Under the pieces are notes generated by a model. That model saw only the letters and a program-made list of their open reading frames with translations, did not search any database and was not told the origin of the DNA. A program made the position numbers and the translations under genes. From Seminavis robusta (taxonomy: Eukaryota; Bacillariophyta; Bacillariophyceae; Naviculales; Naviculaceae), in contig CAICTM010000017.1 in the NCBI GenBank assembly GCA_903772945.1, positions 62,001 to 126,000 on the forward strand: a stretch of 64,000 nt of DNA, in the 5' to 3' direction. Positions 52,115 through 62,900 of this stretch are shown here, piece by piece. The stretch's first letter is position 1; every line of letters begins with the position of its first letter.

Positions 52115-55100
52115 ATGACCAAACTTGTCATTGCACAACCAATTCTGCCGTCAAGTGCCAAGTGGCACAGCTTCAAAGTAAAGAGGATGACATTGGGTGT
52201 GGTATTGATATTAGCCACATGCGGAACATTGGTTCATGGCGTCGTTCCTTGTATGGAAGCATTTGATAAGGCCGACGCCAACGCGGACCACAAACTCGAC
52301 AGAGATGAATATGTAAATTTTCTTGCTACGCTGCAGGGAGACCCCTTTAGCAATGATCGATTCGAAGACTTGCTACACTCCCTCCAGGAAAACTACGATC
52401 AGTATTTACTGGTTTTGTCAAACATACAAGGTTTGCATCTGAAGCAAGATGGCCAATCCGTTCCTTCTGGATTGAACGACGTGGTAGAGGAGTTCTGCTT
52501 GAAGATCATGCTTTCAAATGGCATTCAAGCAGCAAGAAACCAAGCACGATCATTTAGACCAACAACCGCTCAAGAGCCTAAAACCTTAGCTTTCTTGGAT
52601 ACCTCCCTTACTAGTGCAAGCGAAAGGCAGCTCGGGGATGCTAGGCGCATGTTGGAGGAAGCATCCGATACTCCTAGAAGAACATTGCGCAACCAGGAGA
52701 ACATCTTCGGCCCAGCGATGCGGAAATATACAGCAGTTGGTGCTCGGTCGGAACAAGCTATTTTAAGGCAAGATGATGTTGTCGACCCCAAGAAAAACGC
52801 AGGAATACCTCGAATACCACCCAGCATCTCAAATGGTCCACCTGTGGCTACCGGTACTGCAGCTGTGTCGCGTTCCAACAGCCAATCTACTGGGATCTCT
52901 TTACAGAGTTCCAGCAGCCCATCCCACGGCCCTTCCAATCAACCATCTGAAATGCTTTCTATCATCAAGCCTTCAAATGTTCCCTCTGCTCAAATCATTT
53001 CTCCATCTTGCAGTCCCTCGCATTCAAACAGCCCAAGTAGTGCACATGACGATATATCTGGCGGCCACCCACAAATTCCGCTGAACAGGCAAGGAGAAAG
53101 TTCTCTTCCATCATCTAGTTCAAGACCAAGTGATTATTTGAGTCCACTCAGCAGCAATAATCCAACTCAAAGCGGTGTGCCAAGCTCTAGCCTGTATCCA
53201 AGTCAAAGTCCAACCAAGAGTCAAGAACCAAGTGATCATGATTCATTGCTTTTGAGAATCCAAGGCTCCACAGCAAAGCCATCTGATCGCAAGAACTCAA
53301 TAGCTCCATCCTCTAATCCCAGTGCCAGCTACTATCCCACTCCAACATTGAATCAAAGTGTTCTTCCTAGTCCAACTCAGTCCACTACCAACAAATTTTC
53401 AATCAGCCAAAAACCATCATCAAGAAATGTCTATCCCACCACTTCCATCATCCCAAGCTTGGGGCCCAGCTCAAGTCCTTCCAAGGGCATGACCCCTCCA
53501 AGCCTTGGTCCTTCTTTGATACCAAGTCAAGTCAAAGACCTTGTGCCAAGTGTTGGCTCTTTGTCTGGTTCAAAGGGAACTGCTCCCAGCATCAGAATGA
53601 ATGTAATGCCTGTGCAGTATCCTGCCACAAGCCAGATGCCAAGTCTATGGGAACAAGAGCTTCCTTTGCCCAGTTACAGTCCATCCCAGGACCCTAGCCA
53701 CATATCTGTTAACAGAGCTGCCTCAAACAGACCAAGCCAGTCCTTCTATCCCACTGCTGGCTCCTCCACAACTGAGAGTGTCTATCCCACCACTTCCATC
53801 ATCCCAAGCTTGGGGCCCAGCTCAAGTCCTTCCAAGAGCATGACCCCTCCAAGCCTTGGTCCTTCTTTGATGCCAAGTCAAGTCAAAGACCTTGTGCCAA
53901 GTGTTGGCTCTTTGTCTGGTTCAAAGGGAACTGCTCCCAGCATCAGAATGAATGTAATGCCTGTGCAGTATCCTACCACAAGTCAGATGCCAAGTCTACG
54001 GGAACAAGAGTTTCCTTTGCCCAGTTACAGTCCATCCCAGGGCCCTAGCCACATATCTGTTAACAGAGCTGCCTCAAACAGACCAAGCCAGTCCTTCTAT
54101 CCCACTGCTGGCTCCTCCACAACTGAGAGTGTCTATCCCACCACTTCCATCATCCCAAGCTTGGGGCCCAGCTCAAGTCCTTCCAAGAGCATGACCCCTC
54201 CAAGCCTTGGTCCTTCTTTGATGCCAAGTCAAGTCAAAGACCTTGTGCCAAGTGTTGCTCTTTGTCTGGTTCAAAGGGAACTGCTCCCAGCATCAGAATG
54301 AATGTAATGCCTGTGCAGTATCCTACCACAAGTCAGATGCCAAGTCTACGGGAACAAGAGTTTCCTTTGCCCAGTTACAGTCCATCCCAGGGCCTAGCCA
54401 CATATCTGTTAACAGAGCTGCCTCAAACAGACCAAGCCAGTCCTTCTATCCCACTGCTGGCTCCTCCACAACTGAGAGTGTCTATCCCACCACTTCCATC
54501 ATCCCAAGCTTGGGGCCCAGCTCAAGTCCTTCCAAGAGCATGACCCCTCCAAGCCTTGGTCCTTCTTTGATGCCAAGTCAAGTCAAAGACCTTGTGCCAA
54601 GTGTTGGCTCTTTGTCTGGTTCAAAGGGAACTGCTCCCAGCATCAGAATGAATGTAATGCCTGTGCAGTATCCTACCACAAGTCAGATGCCAAGTCTACG
54701 GGAACAAGAGTTTCCTTTGCCCAGTTACAGTCCATCCCAGGGCCCTAGCCACATATCTGTTAACAGAGCTGCCTCAAACAGACCAAGCCAGTCCTTCTAT
54801 CCCACTGCTGGTTCCTCCACAACTGAGAGTGCCTATCCCACCACAACCATCATGCCAAGTTCGGGGCCCAGCTCAAGTCCTTCCAAGGGCATGCCCCTCC
54901 AAGCATTGGTCCTTCTTCGATGCCAAGTCAAGTCAAAGACCTTGTGCCAAGTGTTGGCTCTTTGTCTGGTTCAAAGGGAACCGCTCCCAGCATCAGAATT
55001 AATGTAATGCCTGTGCAGTATCCTACCTCCAGTCATTTGTCGAATGCAATGGGTCCAGCATCATCAGTACAAAACATTTTCTCAAGTGACAACACTTTTT

Positions 55101-58100
55101 CAGTGCAAGTAAATTTGCATCTGCCAAATTCCAATCCTGAAATGGCTTTTGACCCAACAGAAAGTCCATATCCTTCCGATACTCTGATAGCAAGCACCTT
55201 TGAGCCAACTGAAACACCAATCCCCACAAGTTGGCCATCTACAAATCCTTCCTTCACTTCCACTTTCAAGCCATCTTCAGGCATCCCATCATCAAGTCCT
55301 TCAGTAGATCCATTTGAGCTTCCATCTCAAAATCCATCTGCTGTTCCATCTCAAAGGCCATCTGCAGTTCCATCTCGAACGCCATCTTCAGTTCCGTCTC
55401 AAAGTCTCTCTGCAGTTCCATCTCGTAGTCCTGTCAACCTACAAGACAGTCAAACCTTCATTCAGCATGATGCTAATGTCAGTCCTACCACTGCACCCCC
55501 TTCAAGTAGACCAAGCAAAAAATTGATCACCATCAAAGCAAAGCCTTCAAGTGCCCCTTCTGGAAGCTTCTTGTCCATGAATCCTTCCTTCGCTCCATCC
55601 CAGGAGCCTTCCACAAATCCTACCACTGGATCGCCTTCAGTTGGCCCATCTCAAAATCCTTCTCTCCTTCCATCTCAAAATCCATCTGCGGTTCCATCTC
55701 AAAATCCATCAGCGGTTCCGTCTCAAGATCCATCTGCAGTTCCGTCTCGAACGCCTTCTTCGGTTCCGTCTCAAAATCCATCGGCAGAGCCATCGCAAAC
55801 GCCATCTGCAGCTCCGTCTCAAAATCCATCTGCAGAGCCATCCCAAAAGCCATCTACAGCTCCGTCTCAGAATCCATCTGCAGTGCGATCTCCATGGCCA
55901 TCTGTACTTCCGTCTCATAGGCCTTCCAACAAACCTACTATCAAACCACAAGAAATTCAAATCTTTATCCCACATTCCATTGATGTCAGTCCTATGACTG
56001 TGTCTCCTTCAAAAAGGTCATCAAGCAAAAAAGTGATACGTATCGAAGCAAATCCTTCAAGTGCAACTACTTATGGAAGAATCCCGAGATCTTCCTTGAC
56101 TCCATCACAGGAGCGCACCACAACTCCAACAACTGGATCTCCTTCAGTTGGCCCATCTCAAAATACTTCGCCAGTTCCATCTCGACACCCATCACATCTT
56201 CCATCTCCAGAACCATCTCAAAACCCTTCCCAAGAACCATCTATGGGGCCATCTCAAGGTCCATCTATGGTGCCATCTCGAGGCCCTTCAGCTGCAGTAT
56301 CTATTCATCCGTCTGCAAGCCCTTCTAGTGATCTTGCTGCAATGTCATCTGAAGCAATACGCAGTCCATCAAGATTTCCAAATGAAAGTGCTAGTCCAAC
56401 AACAAAATCTTCTTCACAACACCCATCGCCAAGGTTGTCCATGCTCCTATCTCATGCACCATCTGCAATTCCTACAAAGAGAAGTCCATCAAGTAGCCCA
56501 GTGGGCGTCCCTTCCAGCAACCCAACCAGTGCCCATTCCAGTTTTCCCGCTTGGAGCCCATCACAAAACCCATCTGCACTTCCATCTCAAAATCCATCGG
56601 TCAGCCCTTCCATCAAACCTACTGCCAACGCACAAGATGTTCAGTCATTTATTACACATTCTATCAATGCCAGTCCAGTTTCTGCGTCTCATTTAAATGT
56701 GCCATCAAAAGGGGGAAGGATACCTGCAAATCCACCGAGTACGTCCTCTGAAAGCATCCCTTCCATGAGCCCTTCTTCCACGCTATCACAGGAACCTACC
56801 AACAATCCATCAACTGGATCTCCTTCAGTAGGTCCTCTTCCATCTCAGCAACCTTCTCCTTTTCCATCTCAGCATCCATCACCTGTTCCATCTCAGCATC
56901 CATTGGCACTTCCGTCTGCAATTCCAACTCAAAATGCATCTGCAGTTCTGAGTTCGCAAACCACAGTTCAAGGTTCAAACGAGAATATCAAGATTTCTGA
57001 AGCCACTAGCAATCAAACAGGGCAACAGAACATGTCAACACATATGCCATCTCCCACACCAACAGCTGTTCAATCAAGCAATGTGGTTCGTGTGTTTAAC
57101 TCTTTTGTAGTCGCAAACACCATTGGACTGACAAGTCTGGAGCTGTTGTCAAGTCCCCAAATCACAGTGCTTACTACTGCCTATGTTGAATTTGCTACTG
57201 AAGTGTTGGCCAACTGGACTGCAAATCAAAATCTGGTCCATCCTCAAAATCGCAGACATCTTGTGGTTTTGTTATCCCAAGGGAAAATCCTCAAGGTAAT
57301 GGATTCCCCATGTCCCCAAACGGTGTCCCAAACAACTCTCTGCCAACAGGTGTTTGCCTACACTGATCTCTATATCTCTGATGAAAACCCAACAATGGTC
57401 TACAAACGGTTTGTCAAGACATCTCGGCTTGCAATCAACAGTGGCGAACTACAATTGAAACTTGCGGAGATTGACCCGATGTCATCTATGGTCATACTGG
57501 GAGCGCCTCAGTCACAAACAGAAAAAGCTATAACAACAATACCTGAGGCCCAGCGAAATAGGGTGCCAATGGATACCAAGGGAACAATGGAGTTGAACGA
57601 AGAACACAATATTGTAACAATTTGCTTGATCCTAGCCGGTGCAATCCTTGCAGCAGCATTTTTGGTCTTGGTTTTACTGGTAGCCATAAAGCGAAGAATT
57701 GTGTCAAGGGAGAAGGGAAAGCTACATGGACAAAGTGAAGGCAACGACCATAATGATGATGATGACGATGACGACGGCATGAGCAAAATCTCAGGAACCT
57801 CCGATACATCCAAATCATCAAAGATGTCTGAACTCCAAAGTGTGGAATCAAACATCTCTGTTTTGGAAGCATCAACATGTTGCACAATTGAGGACGAAAC
57901 CCACTTGGTTGTTTGCAAAGCTGCAAGGAGTGCTGATGCGTTGTTGGCAGCCAATGGAGGTGAGAATGAGTCAATCTCGGACAAGTTCCAGCCAAAGACC
58001 AAGGAATCTGTTGTATCGAATATTGCGGGTAGTCGAAGAAGAAGTACAAAAACAAACTGCCTGCCACCAACACAGAGAAGTCTTAGAAGACAGTTGTTCG

Positions 58101-59113
58101 AAGAACTCGCTCAGAAACTTGCAGTCAGAAATGTAGGTGCGAAAAGAGCCTCTCCTACACAAGAAAAGTATGTCAGAGGCAGATCTATTGCTTCCGGGAC
58201 TGGACAACCAAATCCTTCTTTGTCTTTGGCCATGCACGATGCTTCAACTGAATCAAATGACGTGACTGTCAACAGCTCCATTACGGTGGACTCGTTGTTT
58301 GAGCCTGCGGCAAGCAAGAAAGACTATTCTCATGCCCAACCAGCATTGTCACGAGAGCATTCCTGTCCACCAATCAGTTCATGGTTGGACCAACAGCCGC
58401 ATTCTACCCCAACCATAGGCACAATTCTGCGGACGGAAACTCCTGCAAGACATTGTGGCATAGACTATGTGTGGGAGCAAGCAAATACACTAGATATGAC
58501 TCGCAGCCTGGGAACCAGCGTAGAAGAATGTCTTCGTGCATTGAACCCTTCCCAGGTCAACCAAGCTTGGCCGCCCACTGCACCAACTAGCAGACTCTTG
58601 GAACCTGACGCTGGGACCATCAACAGCCCGATTGGTGTGGATTATTTGTCGGAGCCAAGCGTGGTAGAAAGTGGGATCAGAACACGCTCGAGTTGGATTC
58701 AGAATGGTGCTCAGTGGGTACAAGTAACACATGCAGAGGACTTGGATGACAGCAACAGCAAAAAGTCATCAGATTATGACAGTGATGAGACAGAGGAGGT
58801 GCCGAAAACAAGTTGGACGCAGAGGGGATCACAGTGGGTCCAACTTTGGGGGGAACACAATGATCACCATCCCAGCAGAATGGAGAAATCAAAATCAGAC
58901 CCTGACAGTGGGGGGGTGTACAGCCAAAGGGATGTAGTGGTTGGGGAGCGAATGGGATGTGCTTTTTATAATGACCAAACCAACAATGCAGGTTATGGTG
59001 ATTCTGAGCACAACGAGGAAAGTTACATCACCCAACATGAAGGCTCTCCCTATGGTCAGTGTCCTGGTCATAGCTTCTGGGATGAACCTCCCTGGGATGC
59101 GCAACATGATTGA
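52115..59113 (+). CDS. giant P/S/T-rich type I membrane protein with EF-hand
   Basis: One gene of about 2,333 residues is proposed. The start is ATG 52115 or 52187; the latter directly begins a signal peptide (MTLGVVLILATCGTLVHG). An EF-hand loop follows (DKADANADHKLDRDEY). The huge ectodomain is Pro/Ser-rich with near-identical 117-residue repeats and then PSQNPSAVPS-type short repeats. The membrane-proximal domain (about 57086-57520) contains NTIGLTSLELLSSPQITVLT, a Cys pair (SPCPQTVSQTTLC) and VYKRFVKTSRLAINSGELQL. One membrane span (ICLILAGAILAAAFLVLVLL) leads to an acidic, Ser-rich tail with two related motifs, SSWIQNGAQWVQV and TSWTQRGSQWVQL. Three one-base deletions (near 54253, 54393 and 54889) break the frame inside the repeats but together restore it. 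It is probably a cell-surface, mucin-like adhesion or wall-anchoring protein. Confidence 0.85.
53429..55027 (+). repeat. 351-bp coding tandem repeat, about 4.6 copies
   Basis: Units start at 53429, 53780, 54131, 54480 and 54831, each at (G)TCTATCCC. The spacing is 351 bases except 349 for the third unit, which carries two one-base deletions. Copies are nearly identical, so they are recent or homogenised. Each unit encodes 117 residues including SLGPSSSPSK and PSQSFYPTAGSSTTES. Confidence 0.95.
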
Positions 59114-59951
59114 TAGCTAGTAACAAAGCCATCATAGCCATCAAACTGATGTGTTGATTCCTGAGAACTCCCACCTACTAGACTAGTTGTTACTAGTAGC
59201 TTTCATGAAGGCTCCGGTTCCTATTCAATATCCGTTTCTATTTTTGCCTCAGGCAGAGTCTCCAGCTCAAACTTTTTAAAAAAGCCCATCTTCCACCTCA
59301 TGCTCTTGCTCTTATGTTGATTTGATCATCGTGCGCGCCTGCCACTTCGTCAATATCTGAGTTGCCATCAGAACTATGAGAGTCATAAGTAGAGAATACA
59401 TGTAGTCATCACAGTCCAAATCGGAAGAATCAACTTCAGATCAAGCTCATCTAGCTAGCTTGAGACAGTATGATTCCTCTCTGGTTCCAGCCTTGATTCC
59501 TTATCTGCATTGGCATGGATATGGATACTCTGTAGGTGGGCCAAGTGCGGAATAGAATCTCTTACTTTGGTGACATGTAACATCAAGTGAGTGGTTGTTG
59601 AAATTTGGTCAAGCAAGTTATTCGGGATCTGTAGGAGAGAATCAAAAATTTGGTTGACCATGGGATCCTCTTCTATCGTATAAATCGAGATGAAGCAGAT
59701 TCAGTAAGACAACATCTTTGTGGGACATGGGACTCACCTTTGCCACAGCCGTAGTGAAACTAGCTAGCTAGAAAGCACTATCGGTACATGGGCCTTGTCT
59801 CTGAATCGAATCCGCTCTACTCAGCGTCCACATTGAACAATACGTGTAGACTACTGTGTCTGCGCATTCGAACCGCTAATAGTGATTAAATAAATGAAAC
59901 ACGGAATCTATTGGGAATACTAGTACTGCTGCGATTGTTGCTTATCCAACA
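59114..59951. other. intergenic between convergent genes
   Basis: Holds both 3' ends. CTAGCTAG words near 59450 and 59760. No gene or obvious poly(A) signal could be assigned. Confidence 0.5.
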
Positions 59952-62900
59952 CTATGGCTTCTCTTGTCTGCCCGGCGAAGTATCTTTATTATCATCGTCT
60001 TCTTCGGATTCGTCGCTTTCGCAATCCGACTCCCACTCTTCGTCGTCTTCACCGTCTTCGACGACGTCTTCTGTGACAAAATCGCGTATCCAGTCTGAAC
60101 CTCGCTTGATCCAAGACTTGTTCTTTTCGTCTTCTTCAGTTTCATCGCTGTCACTCTCATATTCCGAGTCGGACTCGTCCGATTCTGATTCCTGCTGATT
60201 GTGTTGCACCCAAGACCCATCAGGATTTTGCGTCCACACAGTGTTGGGTCTTGCGTATTCGTCATCATCGTCTTCTTCCTCAAAGTCGTCACCTTCGTCC
60301 CCAGTGAATTCCTCTTCGATTTCTCGTTGCCCTCGTTGCTCCATTGTAGTTTGCGGTTCTATTCCTTCTTCTTCCGCGACAAAGTCTGCCTCGTCATCTT
60401 CTTCGTTGTCCGTGAATTCATCTTCTGAATCAAACTCGTCCTCTTCTGCCACAATGGCCTCGGTAGGAATTGCACCGCCCATGGCAGCCGGTAATGACTC
60501 GGACTGTTGTGCATCTCCAAGGACGTCCTTTGATGCGTCGTCCTCCTGGATTTGCACACCAATCACCAAGGATTCATCAGTTTCATCGCCTTGCTCGATT
60601 GTGTCCTGGGTTTTATCATCCAACGTGGCACTTGCCACAGCTGCGCTTACTGCAGTTGTGGCGCCTATCTCAGCAACGTCACCTCCTGCATCCTCCATGC
60701 CTTCGCTTAGTACACGTTCTGCCATGTCATCGTTTGTAACTTGATCTTGTTCGTTCGTACATGTTTCCAAGTTTTCCAAATCATGTTGCCTTTCATGGAC
60801 CTCCTGCACCTCCTGGCTGGATGCATCCATGCTAGTAGTTTCTGCTTTGACTGCGGGCGGATCCTGACTGACTCCGTCCTGGACAATAATGGTAGTTTCA
60901 GCTTCACCCACAGGTGTCTCTTGACTGGATGCATCCATGCTAGAAGTTTCAGCTTCAATTTCAGGGGCGTCCTGACTGACTTTGTCTTGGTCAATAACCG
61001 CTTCGACCGCAGGCACCTCTTGACGGGGCGTGTCCTGTTCAATGCTCGTAGTTTCAGCTTTGACATCTGGCGTCTCCTGGCCAATACTAACAGTTTCAGT
61101 TTCTGCCTCTGGCACCTCCTGGCGGGCGGTATCCTGTTCAAAACTTGTACTCCCAGCTTCGGCATCCGGCGCCTCTTGACCAATAATTATACTCCCAGCT
61201 TCGGCATCTGACGCCCCTCCACTGGCTGTATCCTGGTGAATGCTAGTAGTTGCAGCATCAACATATGATTCCTCTTTACTGGCTGCGCTCTGGTCGATGA
61301 TAGTAGTTTCGGCTTCGTCCTCTGGCGCATCTTGACTGGCTGCATCCTGGTCAATGCTAGCAGCTTCCACATCTGATGCTTCTTCTTGACTGGCTGTGTC
61401 CTGGTCTATGATAGTAGTCGCAGCTTGGACATCTGACTCCTCTTGACTGGCTGTGTCCTGCTCAATGCCAGCAGAATTTTCCAAACTCTCATTCAGTGGC
61501 GCTCCTGAATCTACAGTCAAGCTCTCCTCCTCTGAGGGCTCTTCACTGTCTCCCTCCACTTCGCCACAGAAAGGCACTTTTCCAACACTTCCATCCTTTG
61601 AGTCTGCAAATGCATCTTGTTCATTCGTAGATGCTAACATCATCCCTGTACCTGTCATGTCATCTTCCGCTTCGACTGATGATGATTCCTCATGACCACG
61701 AGCTTGATCTACCTCTTCAGCCTCACTTTCAGCCTGCACGTGGTCGTCTGGTGTGTCCTCGAGTTGTGCCTCTTGACCTCTTTCTTCAATTTCATCACCT
61801 GAAATGGCTTCCAATTCATTTCTCTCTTTTTCTGGTGTTTGCCGGGGAACGAACGACGCTGCGTCCTCTATGTCCCTATTAGTCTCAGCAACTATATCTT
61901 CACCATCAGACCAAGAGCTCTCGTCGTCGTCGTCATAGTCCTCATCCTCACCAAGGGCCTCATTGGGATCATAATCAGCAACATTCTCCATGTTTTGCAG
62001 TGTCAAGATCAATTCTTCTTCGCGAGATTTGAATTGCTTCAGCAACGCGCCAACATTCTCTTCCTGATCTGGACAGTTCTTCTGAAGGAGCGCCAGGACT
62101 TCTTCATAGTACTCGTTATCTTGTATGTCCTTTTCTTCGTGACCGTCTATTCCACGGTGTGTCTCCATCTCGGTTGATGAGAAATCCTCCGACTTCTGCT
62201 TGCTTTTATTCGGCTTCTTCCTTTCCTTGTTCGGTACGATCGTAGACACAGCAATAATAATCACTAAGACAGCTGCACACCCCGCTGCAATGAGAATGAT
62301 ACCAAGCAGCCCAATTCCGTTACTACTCTCATTAGTAGTTTGCAAGCTGGGATCCACAATGGCTCGGCTTGACACTGACGATAATGCTGCCTCCGGATCT
62401 GAGGGTCGTTCAACAAAGAAAGCTGATCCAGCGTCCACTTTTTCCAGCTTCCTCTGAAGTCTTCCCTCCTCAATGGCAGCTTGTGTCGCATTCACATATG
62501 CAGCATATACTTCATTTGCATCTTCCCCTGGAGGAACATGGAGGTTGAAGCGACCATGCACTTTGTGGCATGTTGACTTCTCCACAGCGGAAGGCGGGCA
62601 TGGCGTATCGGTAACCTTGTAAACTAGAGCCGACGATGGATCATAGGAAACCAACCGCCGTCGTTGCTCCGAGAGTTTCAGCCTTCTCCTATTAGTTGTC
62701 AACTCCGCCACCACTTCATTGACGAACTGTACATACGCATTGTGGAGACCTTGTCTGTCAGGCCCGCTGGTCAACATACCGGTAGTCAAACCAATTGAAT
62801 TGGAAACATCCCACGCATTGTAGGCCTTCACAACCTGAGTGTTCATTGCTGTTGGTGAGAGCGTTGGTTTGGGGGTTGATGTGGGAGCTGGTGTTGTTGG

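Noticed and set aside
55023-55975. Alternative frames rich in His/Leu or Glu/Met in the P/S repeat region
   Set aside because: They are by-products of the repeat composition read in other frames.
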